DNA of 64,000 bases from Amphritea opalescens (GTDB taxonomy: Bacteria > Pseudomonadota > Gammaproteobacteria > Pseudomonadales > Balneatricaceae), in NCBI RefSeq assembly GCF_003957515.1, contig NZ_RQXW01000003.1:186001-250000 (forward strand). Direction: 5' to 3'. A program made the position numbers and the translations under genes. The notes beneath the pieces were generated by a model. The model was given only the letters and a program-made list of their open reading frames with translations. It was not told the DNA's origin and did not search any database. Each line of letters begins with the position of its first letter. The stretch's first letter is position 1. Positions 1 to 10,460 of this stretch are shown piece after piece.

Positions 1-2203
1 CAGAGCCTTCTAAAAACGAGCTACGCTGCTTCTCCATCTCTTCAGGTTTTTTCTTACCCATCGCTCGACGCAGCATATCCGCGCCGCCGAGGGTATAACC
101 CGCCATCACCTGAGCGATCTGCATAACCTGCTCTTGATACAGGATGATACCGTAAGTAGGCTCGAGCACCGGCTGAAGGCTATCTAGCTGATAATCCGCA
201 TGGGGATAAGCCAACTCAGCCTGACCATGCTTTCGCAGAATAAAGTCATCAACCATGCCTGATTGCAGCGGCCCCGGTCGGAACAAGGCCACCAAGGCGA
301 TAATATCCTCAAAGCGGTCCGGTTTTAGGCGACGAACCAAATCCTTCATACCACTGGACTCGAGCTGGAACACCGCGGTGGTTTCGGCCGATTTTAGCAA
401 TTCAAAGGTCGCGGGATCTTCTAGGTCTATTAGGGCGATATCCAGTGGTTCTTCACCGGTCTTGGCCCGAATGCGGTCAATGGTTTTCACCGCCCAATCA
501 ACGATGGTCAGGGTCCGCAGCCCCAAGAAGTCGAACTTAACCAGTCCGGCCTCCTCCACATCACTCTTATCGAATTGAGTGACTAAGCCATGACCAAATT
601 CATCACAGTAGGTGGCCGAGAAATCGGTCAATTTGGTTGGCGCGATAACCACACCACCGGCGTGCTTACCGACGTTACGGGTCAGCCCTTCTAGCTTGAG
701 GGCCATCTCCATAATCTCTTGCGCTTCTTCGCTGGAGTCGACGAATTCCTTCATCAATGGCTCTTCAACCAAGGCGCGGGTCAGGGTAATACCCACTTCA
801 AACGGAATGAGTTTTGAGAGTTTATCCGCCAGACCGAACGGTTTACCCTGTACTCGCGCAACGTCACGCACCACCGCTTTAGCCGCCATGGTACCAAAGG
901 TCACAATCTGCGATACCGCGTCACGACCATAGGTTTCCGCAACATAATCGATCACTCGATCACGGTTATCCATACAGAAGTCGATATCGAAATCGGGCAT
1001 CGATACCCGCTCTGGGTTTAGGAATCGTTCGAATAGTAGATCATATTCTAGGGGGTCCAGATCGGTAATTTTCTGCGCATAGGCCACCAATGAACCTGCA
1101 CCTGAACCACGGCCAGGGCCTACCGGTACGCCGTTATCCTTACCCCACTGGATGAAGTCCATTACGATCAAGAAATAGCCGGGGAAACCCATCTGGGTGA
1201 TAATATCTAGTTCAAATCGTAACCGCTCTTCATAAGGTCGGCGTTTTTCCGCATATTCGGGATCATCTTTGTCCAGCAGGATTTCCAGACGCTCTTCTAA
1301 ACCTTTCCAGGAAACCTCGGCAAAAAACTCATCCATGGTTACCCCTTCAGGAATAGGGTATTTCGGTAGATAATAGGTGCCTAAATCTAGCTCTACGTTA
1401 CAACGTTTTGCGATCTCTACCGTATTCGCCACTGCGGAAGGAATATCACTGAACAACTCAACCATCTCTTCGGCTGAGCGTAGATACTGTTGTTCACTAT
1501 AATTCTTTGGCCGATGCGGATCTTCCAGCGTGCGCCCTTGGTTGATGCAGACGCGAACCTCATGGGCTTCAAAATCCTCTGGCCGTAAAAACATCACTTC
1601 ATTGGTGGCCACCAAAGGACAACCGGTCTCATGAGCTAGCTGCACTGTCGCATGGACACAGCTTTCATCTCCGGGGCGACCGGTCCGTTGAATTTCGAGA
1701 TAGAAACGATCGGGAAATACCGCTTGCCATTGTGCCAATACAGCATGGGCAGAATCATTGTCGGCCAGCGCTCGGCCCACTTCACCATCTTTGGCTCCTG
1801 ATAACGCGATCAACCCCTCAGAACGATCTGCAATCCAGCTGCGTTTTAGCAACGCCAGTTCCGGCTGGATATTCTGCCCTTTCTCATAGGCCAGCGAGAT
1901 CAGCTCCATCAAATTCCGATAGCCTTTATCATTCATGGCTAACAACGTCATCCGATGGGGGGTATCTTCAGGATCGGTTTCATTTTCAATCCAGATATCC
2001 GCACCAAAAATTGGTTTAATACCCGCCCCAGTCGTGGCTTTAAAAAACTTAATCAAGGCAAACAGATTCACCTGATCCGTAATCGCAATAGCAGGGATTT
2101 GCTGGTCTTTCGCCACCTTAACCAGTTCTTTAATACGAACAAGTCCATCAACCAGTGAAAACTCTGTATGTAGACGCAGATGTACAAATGCCGGATCAGT
2201 CAT
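1..2203 (-). CDS. dnaE: DNA polymerase III alpha subunit, 5' part (gene runs off the left edge)
   Basis: Replicative polymerase catalytic subunit; about 734 codons from the start are present and the C-terminal third lies outside the window. The product begins [20 protein letters not shown], the typical DnaE PHP-domain opening. The palm motif [12 protein letters not shown] carries the catalytic aspartates, followed by the [18 protein letters not shown] and [14 protein letters not shown] stretches conserved in bacterial alpha subunits. The start codon (2201-2203) lies 10 bp after the rnhB stop, so dnaE is the distal gene of the lpx-rnhB block, as in E. coli and Pseudomonas. No frameshift is visible. 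Identity is essentially certain; only the 3' part cannot be checked. Confidence 0.97.
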   Translation of the reverse strand, partial: MTDPAFVHLRLHTEFSLVDGLVRIKELVKVAKDQQIPAIAITDQVNLFALIKFFKATTGAGIKPIFGADIWIENETDPEDTPHRMTLLAMNDKGYRNLMELISLAYEKGQNIQPELALLKRSWIADRSEGLIALSGAKDGEVGRALADNDSAHAVLAQWQAVFPDRFYLEIQRTGRPGDESCVHATVQLAHETGCPLVATNEVMFLRPEDFEAHEVRVCINQGRTLEDPHRPKNYSEQQYLRSAEEMVELFSDIPSAVANTVEIAKRCNVELDLGTYYLPKYPIPEGVTMDEFFAEVSWKGLEERLEILLDKDDPEYAEKRRPYEERLRFELDIITQMGFPGYFLIVMDFIQWGKDNGVPVGPGRGSGAGSLVAYAQKITDLDPLEYDLLFERFLNPERVSMPDFDIDFCMDNRDRVIDYVAETYGRDAVSQIVTFGTMAAKAVVRDVARVQGKPFGLADKLSKLIPFEVGITLTRALVEEPLMKEFVDSSEEAQEIMEMALKLEGLTRNVGKHAGGVVIAPTKLTDFSATYCDEFGHGLVTQFDKSDVEEAGLVKFDFLGLRTLTIVDWAVKTIDRIRAKTGEEPLDIALIDLEDPATFELLKSAETTAVFQLESSGMKDLVRRLKPDRFEDIIALVALFRPGPLQSGMVDDFILRKHGQAELAYPHADYQLDSLQPVLEPTYGIILYQEQVMQIAQVMAGYTLGGADMLRRAMGKKKPEEMEKQRSSFLEGS

Positions 2204-2213
2204 TTCAACTCGT

Positions 2214-2825
2214 TTAATCAGTTATATCGGTATTTAACGCTAGCAACTCAGCCACCGGTCGAAAACTTCGACGGTGCTCAGGTAGCGGGCCTAACAGACG
2301 TAATTGTTCCATATGAAGGGCGGTCGGGTAACCTTTGTGCTTAGCAAAACCGTAACCCGGATAGCGATGATCTAATGCGACCATTTCACGATCTCGGTAG
2401 ACCTTTGCCAAAATAGACGCGGCGCTGATTGCCGGCTCTTTCAGGTCACCCTTAACGATGGCCTCAGCGCCACAAGGCAACCCAGGGGGGCAACGATTAC
2501 CATCAATCAGGGCAAAATCAGGTTGAATACTTAGCCCCAAAACCGCCCGTTGCATCGCCAACATGGTGGCATGCAGAATATTCAGCTGATCGATCTCTTC
2601 CGGCGTTGCCCAAGCGATCGACCAAGCTAGCGCGCGCTCCTGAATCAACGGAAACAGCAGCTCCCGCTTTTTCTCCGAGAGCTTTTTAGAATCGGTTAAA
2701 CCCTCAATAGGTTTAGTGGGGTCAAGAATCACCGCCGCCGTCACGACGTTTCCTATTAATGGGCCTCGACCCACCTCATCAACGCCGGCAATCAGTCTCT
2801 CGTCAAAGGCGTTACGCACCAGCAT
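2214..2825 (-). CDS. rnhB: Ribonuclease HII
   Basis: Removes RNA from RNA/DNA hybrids and nicks at single misincorporated ribonucleotides. The N-terminal [16 protein letters not shown] holds the metal-binding Asp-Glu pair of type 2 RNases H. Further family blocks are [22 protein letters not shown] and the later [15 protein letters not shown] chose the internal Met of [14 protein letters not shown] (203 residues), because the longer open frame begins deep inside lpxB and adds about 30 non-homologous residues. This start gives a 14-bp overlap with the lpxB end, suggesting translational coupling. The gene sits between lpxB and dnaE as in most gammaproteobacteria. Confidence 0.95.
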   Translation of the reverse strand: MLVRNAFDERLIAGVDEVGRGPLIGNVVTAAVILDPTKPIEGLTDSKKLSEKKRELLFPLIQERALAWSIAWATPEEIDQLNILHATMLAMQRAVLGLSIQPDFALIDGNRCPPGLPCGAEAIVKGDLKEPAISAASILAKVYRDREMVALDHRYPGYGFAKHKGYPTALHMEQLRLLGPLPEHRRSFRPVAELLALNTDITD

Positions 2826-3984
2826 CACCACTGAGTCGCCCACGCGACTCGAGTAACTGTACAATCGCATCGACGGCTTTTTTACTCGCATCCTGACGCA
2901 ACTGCAGGTGGATCTCACTAAAACGCTGCTTCAATTCACTCTGCTCATCACTATCAAGTAACGCTTGCTCAATTGCGGGCCCCAACACCTCGGGGCGCAC
3001 ATCATTTTGCAGAATTTCTGGCACCAATGGCGCATCCGCCAACAAGTTTGGCAAAGAGATATATTGACTACTCACCAAACGTGACAGAATTTTATAGCTC
3101 AGAGGCGCCATACGGTAAGCAACCACCATTGGCTTCTTCAAGAGCAATGCTTCAAGGGTTGCTGTGCCCGATGCGATCAGTACCGCATCAGCCGCCGTCA
3201 TCACTTCGCGGGAACGCTTTAATACCAGCACAATAGGAAGATCACTGTATTGCCGGTCAATGAGTTCACGTAAGTGATCATACCGCTCCTGATTAGCGGC
3301 AGGCATCACAAAGACTAAATCAGTATTTCGTTTCAGTAACCAACGCGCCGTATCCAAAAAAGGCTCGGCAAGATATTTAAGCTCTCCACCTCGACTACCT
3401 GGCATCAGCGCCACAATTCGCTGTCCGTGAGGCAGGTCAAGATCAGTCCGCGCAGCACTCAAATCAGGCTCCAACGGAATCATATTCGCCAAAGGATGAC
3501 CGACAAACTCCACCGGCACCCCATGCCGTTGATAAAATTTCGCCTCAAACGGGAATAACGTCAGCATTAAATCGGTAGTTTTAAGTATCTTAAATACTCG
3601 CTTACTTCGCCATGCCCAAACGGAAGGACTCACGTAATGCACGGTTGGAATACCGGCTTGGCGTAACTTACCTTCGAGGTTTAGGGTGAAATCAGGGGAG
3701 TCGATACCGATAAAAACATCAGGTGGCTGCTGACCAAATTGGGTAACTAGGGATCGGCGAATACCGAGCAACTCGCGTAAACGCCCCAGCACCTCGAACA
3801 ACCCCATCACCGATAAACGCTCCATCGGGAAAAGGCTGACGCAGCCTTCAGCCTGCATCAATTCACCACCGATACCTTCAATATAAATATCGGGAAAGCG
3901 TTTCTTAAGCTCAGCCAGTAAGCCAGCACCCAGAATATCGCCGGATGCTTCCCCAGCCACAATGCCAATACGCAGGGTACTCAT
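2812..3984 (-). CDS. lpxB: Lipid-A-disaccharide synthase
   Basis: Membrane-associated glycosyltransferase (GT19) that joins UDP-diacylglucosamine and lipid X into the lipid A disaccharide. It has 390 residues, the usual length. Visible family blocks are the start [17 protein letters not shown], the [13 protein letters not shown] segment and the nucleotide-binding region around [13 protein letters not shown] further block, [20 protein letters not shown], is the donor-site signature of this fold. It follows lpxA by 3 bp and overlaps rnhB, so it is in the middle of the lpxD-fabZ-lpxA-lpxB operon. Confidence 0.97.
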   Translation of the reverse strand: MSTLRIGIVAGEASGDILGAGLLAELKKRFPDIYIEGIGGELMQAEGCVSLFPMERLSVMGLFEVLGRLRELLGIRRSLVTQFGQQPPDVFIGIDSPDFTLNLEGKLRQAGIPTVHYVSPSVWAWRSKRVFKILKTTDLMLTLFPFEAKFYQRHGVPVEFVGHPLANMIPLEPDLSAARTDLDLPHGQRIVALMPGSRGGELKYLAEPFLDTARWLLKRNTDLVFVMPAANQERYDHLRELIDRQYSDLPIVLVLKRSREVMTAADAVLIASGTATLEALLLKKPMVVAYRMAPLSYKILSRLVSSQYISLPNLLADAPLVPEILQNDVRPEVLGPAIEQALLDSDEQSELKQRFSEIHLQLRQDASKKAVDAIVQLLESRGRLSGDAGA

Positions 3985-3987
3985 ACC

Positions 3988-4758
3988 CTAACGAATGATG
4001 CCTCGGGTTGAGGCTTTAAGAGAATCAGACAGCAACTTGATTTCAGGCGTTTCAAGTACCAAGGACTCAAGCTGCGAAATAGCGTCTTCAAGCTTTAACC
4101 CCTGGCGATAGATGATTTTATAAGCCCGTTTAACATTCTGAATGGCGGCCGCAGAGAAGCCACGACGACGAAGCCCCTCAGCATTAATACCGTGGGGTTT
4201 TGCACTATTACCATTCGACATAATAAAGGCCGGAATATCTTTCAGCACCACACTACCAGCGCCACACATACTATGGGAACCAATCAGGCAAAACTGATGC
4301 ACCGCCGTAAAACCACCAAGAATAATAGAATCACCTAAGTGGACATGCCCAGCTAATGCACAGTTGTTCGCCAAAATATTATGATCACCCACGATACAAT
4401 CATGCGCGACATGGACGTTCGCCATAAATAGATTATGACTACCAATGACGGTAATACTATTATCTTGAACAGTCCCCCGGTGAACCGTACAGCCTTCTCG
4501 AAAGACATTGTTGTCCCCGATCAGCAGCTCCGTTGGTTCACCGTTATACTTCTTATCTTGGCAGTCCTCACCGATGCTGGCGAACTGAAAGATATGATTA
4601 TCCGCACCAATCTTCGTCGGCCCTTTGATAACCACATGGGAATGAATCTTGGTTCCCGGACCGACCACAACATTGGGGCCAATAACGGTCCATGGACCTA
4701 CTTGAACATCATCAGCCAAGCGGGAGGATGGGTCAATAATGGCCGTGGAATGGATCAA
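3988..4758 (-). CDS. lpxA: UDP-N-acetylglucosamine acyltransferase
   Basis: First enzyme of lipid A synthesis; transfers 3-hydroxyacyl from ACP to UDP-GlcNAc in the cytoplasm. The 256 residues start with left-handed beta-helix hexapeptide repeats, seen as regularly spaced I/V-G-x-x residues. The block NVHVAHDCIVGDHN holds the catalytic His, and HQFCLIGSHSMCGAGS is also typical. The C-terminal alpha-helical domain (GINAEGLRRRGFS onward) is intact. Spacing to fabZ is 2 bp and to lpxB 3 bp, a tight operon. Confidence 0.97.
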   Translation of the reverse strand: MIHSTAIIDPSSRLADDVQVGPWTVIGPNVVVGPGTKIHSHVVIKGPTKIGADNHIFQFASIGEDCQDKKYNGEPTELLIGDNNVFREGCTVHRGTVQDNSITVIGSHNLFMANVHVAHDCIVGDHNILANNCALAGHVHLGDSIILGGFTAVHQFCLIGSHSMCGAGSVVLKDIPAFIMSNGNSAKPHGINAEGLRRRGFSAAAIQNVKRAYKIIYRQGLKLEDAISQLESLVLETPEIKLLSDSLKASTRGIIR

Positions 4759-4760
4759 AT

Positions 4761-5201
4761 CTACACCTTTCTATCTGCGCAAAGAATCGTTGCGGTACTG
4801 ACAACATCACCGTCAACAGTAGAGCGAACTTCAAACTTCCAGATACCGCGTTTTTCTGAAATAATTTTCGCTTCCAACTGCAACCGATCTCCGGGAACAA
4901 CAGGACGTTTAAAACGTAATTTATCAGAACCTACAAAATAGTAAATAGAACCATCTTCTGGTGTTTTACCCATGGTTTTGAAACCTAGGATACCGGCAGC
5001 CTGAGCCATCGCTTCAACAATCAGAACGCCAGGCATCACAGGATAATCTGGAAAATGACCATTAAAGAAGTTTTCATTCACCGTCACGTTCTTATAGGCG
5101 ACGATTGACTCACCAGGCACTAGCTCAACCACTCTGTCTACCAGAAGGAAGGGGTAACGGTGAGGTAAATATTTGCGGATCTCTTTTACATCCATCATCA
5201 T
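4761..5201 (-). CDS. fabZ: 3-hydroxyacyl-ACP dehydratase FabZ
   Basis: Dehydrates 3-hydroxyacyl-ACP in fatty acid elongation, competing with LpxA/LpxD for the same 3-hydroxyacyl-ACP pool. It is a 146-residue single hot-dog domain. The opening [15 protein letters not shown] and the active-site block [21 protein letters not shown] (catalytic His and Glu) are diagnostic. Several Met codons lie at the start (MMMDVKEI), so the exact start may move by one or two codons. It is embedded between lpxD and lpxA, the standard arrangement. Confidence 0.96.
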   Translation of the reverse strand: MMMDVKEIRKYLPHRYPFLLVDRVVELVPGESIVAYKNVTVNENFFNGHFPDYPVMPGVLIVEAMAQAAGILGFKTMGKTPEDGSIYYFVGSDKLRFKRPVVPGDRLQLEAKIISEKRGIWKFEVRSTVDGDVVSTATILCADRKV

Positions 5202-5226
5202 TCAGGCTGACCTTAAGTATGCTACT

Positions 5227-6243
5227 TTACAGTTGTTCTAACTTTTTAACTCGATGAAACAGCTCGTCTAAATGACGAAATCTCACCGCATTTCGCTTCC
5301 ATTGCTGATGTGACTCCATCACCGTACCGGAAGAGTACGCCCCCGCTTGCAAGATTGATTTACTAATCAAGCTCATCGCTGTGACATGGGTACCATCGGC
5401 AATCGTCAAATGTCCCGTTATCGCGCAAGCGCCGGCAATCGTACAATTTTTGCCTATGTGAGTACTACCAGCAATTGCTGTACAGCCGGCTATCGCCGTA
5501 TTATCACCGATAGTCACGTTATGGGCGATCTGAATTTGATTATCCAGTATCACGCCACAACCAATCACCGTGTCATCTAAAGCACCTCGGTCGATCGTTG
5601 TGTTAGCACCCACTTCAACACGATCACCTAAGGTGACACCGCCTAACTGATGAATTTTAAGCCACTCACCATGGTTATTAGCAAAACCAAAACCGTCCGC
5701 ACCAATCACTGCGCCACTATGAATCACACAATTAGCGCCGACCGTAATCTTATTGTACAGGGTTACATTGGCCGCTATACGGGTATTTTCACCGATAATA
5801 CAATCAGGGCCGATAACGCTGTTTGCACCTAGGGTGACACCCGAGCCAATCACTACCCGATCACCAATCACCGCATGGGCATCAACGGATACTCCATCGC
5901 CCAACACGGCAGACTCACTAATAGTAGAGAGAGGATTAATGCCCCCTACTGAAGACTCAGACTGCTCACAAAATAAAGCCGTTGCCCGCGCATAGGCAAT
6001 ATAAGGATCGTCAACCACTAAAGCGATCGATCGAACCGCATCACGGTGCTCAGGCCGGACTAGCACAGCACCCGCCTGAGACGCCTGCAGCTGCGATTGG
6101 TAGCGGCCACTATGCAAAAATGACAACTGATTCTCAGCGGCTGACTGCAGCGTCCCGATACCATCGATAAGAAGTTCTGAATCAACCGTCTCGGCTCCTA
6201 GCAACACTGCTAGCTCCGAAACGGTAAAACGCCGTTTAGCCAT
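5227..6243 (-). CDS. lpxD: UDP-3-O-(3-hydroxyacyl)glucosamine N-acyltransferase
   Basis: Third step of lipid A synthesis; adds the N-linked hydroxyacyl chain. In its 338 residues an N-terminal uridine-binding domain (AENQLSFLHSGRYQSQL) is followed by a long hexapeptide-repeat beta-helix. The block QIQIAHNVTIGDNTAIAG contains the catalytic His, and GADGFGFANNHGEW is another family signature. A short C-terminal helix (FRHLDELFHRVKKLEQL) closes the protein. It lies 8 bp after skp and 25 bp before fabZ. Confidence 0.96.
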   Translation of the reverse strand: MAKRRFTVSELAVLLGAETVDSELLIDGIGTLQSAAENQLSFLHSGRYQSQLQASQAGAVLVRPEHRDAVRSIALVVDDPYIAYARATALFCEQSESSVGGINPLSTISESAVLGDGVSVDAHAVIGDRVVIGSGVTLGANSVIGPDCIIGENTRIAANVTLYNKITVGANCVIHSGAVIGADGFGFANNHGEWLKIHQLGGVTLGDRVEVGANTTIDRGALDDTVIGCGVILDNQIQIAHNVTIGDNTAIAGCTAIAGSTHIGKNCTIAGACAITGHLTIADGTHVTAMSLISKSILQAGAYSSGTVMESHQQWKRNAVRFRHLDELFHRVKKLEQL

Positions 6244-6251
6244 AAAACTGC

Positions 6252-6743
6252 TTACTTCTTATTCAATAGTTCAATAACGCGGGACGTAATATCTAACGCA
6301 GGCTTAGCATAAAACGTTGCCTGCTTATTAAGCACCAGATCATAGCCTTCGCTATCGATCAGATCACGAATAACCGCATCCATCTTTGGCTGCATCTCTT
6401 TCAGGAATGCATCTTCACGTTGGCGCTGTTTCTGCTGTAGCGCCTGACCTAACCGCTGATACTCGCCATAGGCTTTCTGAAACTGCACTCTCTGCTGATC
6501 TTGCACCTCTTTAGATTGAGTTCCAGCACCCTTCTTAATTTTTTCCTGAATCTGTTTTACCTGAGCCTGCAGGTCTACCAACTGCTTTTGCTCACTACTG
6601 AACTCTTTTTCTAGCTTGCCGCGAAACTCAGCTGCAGCCTTACTTCCCAGTAACGCCTGCTGCGCACCCAAGATCACTATTTTTTCTGCCATGGCGTTAA
6701 AACTGAGCAGCACACCCAGAATGATTATCAGTGGTCGAAACAT
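6252..6743 (-). CDS. skp: Periplasmic OMP chaperone Skp/OmpH
   Basis: Trimeric periplasmic chaperone that holds unfolded outer-membrane proteins on the way to BamA. The start MFRPLIIILGVLLSFNAMAEK is a signal peptide with an AMA-E cleavage site, preceded by a good AAGGAG ribosome site. The longer open frame would add 23 residues running into the bamA end and was rejected. The mature part is a Gln/Lys-rich coiled coil (QKQLVDLQAQVKQIQEKIKK) with the terminal block GYDLVLNKQATFYAKPALDI typical of OmpH. It lies 10 bp after bamA, as in nearly all gammaproteobacteria. Confidence 0.94.
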   Translation of the reverse strand: MFRPLIIILGVLLSFNAMAEKIVILGAQQALLGSKAAAEFRGKLEKEFSSEQKQLVDLQAQVKQIQEKIKKGAGTQSKEVQDQQRVQFQKAYGEYQRLGQALQQKQRQREDAFLKEMQPKMDAVIRDLIDSEGYDLVLNKQATFYAKPALDITSRVIELLNKK

Positions 6744-6753
6744 TTTTTTCTCC

Positions 6754-9066
6754 TTAGAACGTTTTACCAAGCGCAAATTCAAAGAAACGCTCTTCATCAT
6801 CGTCATCAGCATTCAATGCTTTTGCTAGTGCAACCGAGATAGGCCCAATCGGTGTTATCCAACTAAAGCCAAAACCAGCTGAATAACGTAGATCATCTAG
6901 CCTAATACCACTTTCACAGTTAGTACTACCTTCTAGACAATCAGTTTGAAAGACATTACCCGCATCAAAAAACAGCAGCGTACGCATTGAATTAGAGTCT
7001 TTTACAAAGGGTACTGGGAAGATCAGTTCAGCGCTCATATCGATGGCAACATTACCACCCAAAGGATCTTCATCATCACTAGAGTCACGAGGGCCTAACG
7101 AATTAGAATCGTAGCCTCGGACTGAACTCAAACCACCGCTATAATAGTTTTTAAAGATAGGGTATTCGTTATCTCCGAGCGCACCGGCAAACGCTAAGCG
7201 CCCGCGCAAGGAGCCGATCAACCCCTCGCCATCCTCAGACAATGGGAAATAGATACGCCCTTTATATTGCTCTTTGTGATAAGACAGGTCACTACCAGGA
7301 ATACCTATTTCAATCGATGCACTTTGCGAATAACCTTTGGTTGCAAAGATCTTCCGGTTCAGGTGGTTATCACTCCAACCAAGACTAACGTTGAAGATAT
7401 TATATTTATCTCCTTCATTTTTGATGAAGGTTAGTACTTCAGGTGCAGTATCATCAATCGTGTTTATCTTCACCCCTTCATAGTTGAAGCCGAAGTTAAG
7501 GCGTTGATAATCATCCATGGGATAACCAAAGTTAATCCCCGCACCGAAGGTGTCAGTCGAGTAATTACTAATATTATCTTCATCGTAATCGGTCTCACGG
7601 GAGTAGATATTATAACCACGGCTCACACCATCAACGGTGTAATAAGGCTCGACATAGCTAAACTTATACTCTGTGACCGTGTCACTCTGGGTAATACCAA
7701 AACCAACACTATTACCCGAGCCGAGAAAGTTATCCTGTTCAACACTCAAGTTAAAAATGGCGCCACTGGTTTGTGAGAAGCCTACACTGGCAACAAAGTT
7801 ACCGGTATTATCCTCAATAACATTGTATTCCAGGTCAACCAGGTCATCCGTGCCAGGCACAGGTTTAGTCTCAACATTAACTTCTCTAAAATAGCCCGTT
7901 TGGTCTATTTTCTGCTTAGAACGTTCAATAGCCGCCGAAGAAGCCAAGCCTCCTTCCACTTGAGTCATAGAACGTCGAGCGACTTTATCCGCTGTTTTTG
8001 TATTACCTTTAACCGACACACGGCGAACATAGGTCAGTTTACCCGGCGCAATAAAGAACTGTAGATTGACGGTATTATCATCTTGGACTTGCGGAACTGG
8101 GCTCACATTAGCAAACAGATAGCCCTTATCACCTAGTTTCCGAGTTAGCGCCTCTTGAGAGGCCGTCATTTCACGGCGAGAGAAAGTACTACCTTCAACA
8201 ACGGTAATCGCATCCATCAGCTCTTGTTCATCGACCACTAGGTCACCGGCCACCGATACACCGGACACAGAAAACTTCTCCCCCTCGGTCACACTCACGG
8301 TAATAAACACATGCTTTTTATCCGGTGATAATGATACTTGCGACGAATCGATAGAGAAGTTGATATAGCCTCGGTCTAGGTAATATGAACGTAAACGCTC
8401 GAGATCACCCGATAACTTTTCCCGAGCATATTTATCCGAGTCACTGAAGAAATCCCAGAAGCCAGGCAGCTTCAGCGAGAAATCTTCTTTTAATTCCTCG
8501 TCACTAAAGACAGTATTGCCAATAATATTGATATGCTGAATGGTGGCAACCTTGCCCTCTTTGATATCGATATTCAGCGCAACGCGATTCTCCGTTAGTG
8601 GCTCAATTTCGACTTGAATATCGGCACCGTAGCGCCCCTGTCCGGCATAGAGACGTAACAGATCCTGCCGAATTTTATCCAAGGTTGCCCGCTTAAAGAC
8701 GTCACCTTCACGCAGGCCGTTCTCCTTTAGACCATCCAGCAGCACTTCGTCTTCCAACACCTTATTACCCTCAAGGCGGATAAGGCTGATGGCAGGACGT
8801 TCTTGTACATTGACGATCAGAACATCACCTTCACGGGCGATCTCAATATCATCAAAATATCCGGTACGAAACACACGGCGAGTCGCTTCAGCAATATCAC
8901 CCTGATCGACACTCTGGCCTGAATCAATATCGAGGTTGCGCAGCACAAGGCCTGGCTCCACCCGTTCCAGCCCTTTCAGACGTACGTCGTCTACTGTGAA
9001 TGACTGTGCCGCGGCGACCGATGAGCAAAGGGCCAGGGAAAAAAGAAGTCCGAATCTGATCTTCAT
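6754..9066 (-). CDS. bamA: Outer membrane protein assembly factor BamA
   Basis: Core of the BAM complex that folds beta-barrel proteins into the outer membrane. It has 770 residues: a signal peptide ending in VAAAQ, then five POTRA domains over roughly residues 20-420 (opening FTVDDVRLKGLERVEPG). A C-terminal 16-strand barrel follows, with the loop-6 motif SSVRGYDSNSLGPRDS and a terminal aromatic strand ending KTF. An acidic stretch (ADDDDEERFFEF) sits just before the last strand. It follows rseP and precedes skp, as expected. Confidence 0.97.
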   Translation of the reverse strand: MKIRFGLLFSLALCSSVAAAQSFTVDDVRLKGLERVEPGLVLRNLDIDSGQSVDQGDIAEATRRVFRTGYFDDIEIAREGDVLIVNVQERPAISLIRLEGNKVLEDEVLLDGLKENGLREGDVFKRATLDKIRQDLLRLYAGQGRYGADIQVEIEPLTENRVALNIDIKEGKVATIQHINIIGNTVFSDEELKEDFSLKLPGFWDFFSDSDKYAREKLSGDLERLRSYYLDRGYINFSIDSSQVSLSPDKKHVFITVSVTEGEKFSVSGVSVAGDLVVDEQELMDAITVVEGSTFSRREMTASQEALTRKLGDKGYLFANVSPVPQVQDDNTVNLQFFIAPGKLTYVRRVSVKGNTKTADKVARRSMTQVEGGLASSAAIERSKQKIDQTGYFREVNVETKPVPGTDDLVDLEYNVIEDNTGNFVASVGFSQTSGAIFNLSVEQDNFLGSGNSVGFGITQSDTVTEYKFSYVEPYYTVDGVSRGYNIYSRETDYDEDNISNYSTDTFGAGINFGYPMDDYQRLNFGFNYEGVKINTIDDTAPEVLTFIKNEGDKYNIFNVSLGWSDNHLNRKIFATKGYSQSASIEIGIPGSDLSYHKEQYKGRIYFPLSEDGEGLIGSLRGRLAFAGALGDNEYPIFKNYYSGGLSSVRGYDSNSLGPRDSSDDEDPLGGNVAIDMSAELIFPVPFVKDSNSMRTLLFFDAGNVFQTDCLEGSTNCESGIRLDDLRYSAGFGFSWITPIGPISVALAKALNADDDDEERFFEFALGKTF

Positions 9067-9095
9067 GAACTGGTTCTTATATTGTAAGAGAAAAA

Positions 9096-10448
9096 TTAAA
9101 GCCGCATTAGATCATTAAAAATAGCGACGCCCATAAGCGAAAACAAAATAGCCATTCCAAGCCTTAAGCCAACCATCTGTACCTTTTCAGATACCGGCCG
9201 CCCCCTTAGCAACTCAACCGCATAATACAGCAGATGACCACCATCCAACATGGGTATAGGCAAAAGGTTAAGAATACCCAGACTAATGCTTAAATAAGCT
9301 AAAAAGCCAACAAAAGCTTCAACCCCCGAGGCAGCAGAAGCCCCCGCCACTTTAGCAATGGTTATCGGTCCACTCAAGTTTTTTACCGATAACACACCTT
9401 TAAGCATTTTCCACATAGAATCAAGCGTTAGCGTAATCATCTGCCAGCTTTTCGAAACCGCCTGCCCCATGGATTCAAATACGCCATAACGCACCTGCCG
9501 AAGCATTTCTGGCGGCCACTTGACCGCCGCCACACCCGCACCGACATAGCCAACGACGCCATTCGCTTCATCTTTATGATCCGGCGTCATGCTTAATGAT
9601 AATTGCTGTCCCGCACGATCAACCTCAACCTCAAGCAACTGCCCAGGATGCTGTCGGATAATGGTCACCAACTGCACCCACTCCGACACCGGCTGATCAT
9701 TTATCGCAGTCACTTTATCACCGGCCAACAAACCAGCCTTATATGCAGCACCTTCAGGCAATACCTGCCCAATCACTGCCGGATAAACGGGACGAAACGG
9801 CCGAACACCAATCGCCGTCAATGGGCTCTGGGTTTCCGGATTAAACTGCCAGCTTTGTAAATCAAGTCGATACTCTTGAGGCGCACCACTCAACCCCTGA
9901 CGCGCGGTCAGCGGCACCACAGCAGATTCACCAATATAGGTTGCCAGTGCCATATTAACATCATCCCATGACCGTGTATCACGACCAGCGACCGAGACAA
10001 TTTCAATACCCGGGGACAAACCAGCATGTTCAGCAATACTCTCAGCAGTAACGCTACCAATCACTGGCGCTACTTTCTCAACGCCCGAGACAAACATCGC
10101 CCAGTAAACGAGTACCGCAAAAATAAGATTGACGACAGGCCCAGCAGCGACAATCGCAATACGCTGCAACACAGGCTTACGGTTAAAGGTTTGATCCAAA
10201 AGACTAGGATCAACATCACCTTCCCGCTCATCCAACATCGACACATAACCCCCTAGTGGGATCATGGCAATAACATATTCAGTATCTAGTCGGTCGCGCC
10301 AGCGCAATAGCGGCTTACCGAAACCGACAGAAAAACGTAACACTTTGACACCACAACGCCGAGCCACCCAAAAGTGACCATACTCATGGATTGTCACCAA
10401 GATTCCGAGGGTAACAATCAGCGCCAATACGGTATTAAGAATATCCAT
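9096..10448 (-). CDS. rseP: Site-2 intramembrane zinc protease RseP
   Basis: Inner-membrane metalloprotease that cleaves the anti-sigma factor RseA/MucA to release sigma-E, and removes leftover signal peptides. The 450 residues open with a first membrane helix carrying the zinc motif HEYGH. Two PDZ domains occupy about residues 115-290 (one holds GLLAGDKVTAINDQPV), and the late membrane segment NLLPIPMLDGGHLLYY carries the third zinc ligand Asp. It starts only 12 bp after the end of cdsA; the dxr gene found here in Pseudomonas is absent. Confidence 0.96.
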   Translation of the reverse strand: MDILNTVLALIVTLGILVTIHEYGHFWVARRCGVKVLRFSVGFGKPLLRWRDRLDTEYVIAMIPLGGYVSMLDEREGDVDPSLLDQTFNRKPVLQRIAIVAAGPVVNLIFAVLVYWAMFVSGVEKVAPVIGSVTAESIAEHAGLSPGIEIVSVAGRDTRSWDDVNMALATYIGESAVVPLTARQGLSGAPQEYRLDLQSWQFNPETQSPLTAIGVRPFRPVYPAVIGQVLPEGAAYKAGLLAGDKVTAINDQPVSEWVQLVTIIRQHPGQLLEVEVDRAGQQLSLSMTPDHKDEANGVVGYVGAGVAAVKWPPEMLRQVRYGVFESMGQAVSKSWQMITLTLDSMWKMLKGVLSVKNLSGPITIAKVAGASAASGVEAFVGFLAYLSISLGILNLLPIPMLDGGHLLYYAVELLRGRPVSEKVQMVGLRLGMAILFSLMGVAIFNDLMRL

Positions 10449-10460
10449 CTTTCCCCAAAA

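Noticed and set aside
255-932. Plus-strand ORFs opposite dnaE
   Set aside because: They are antisense shadows of a strongly conserved dnaE coding frame.
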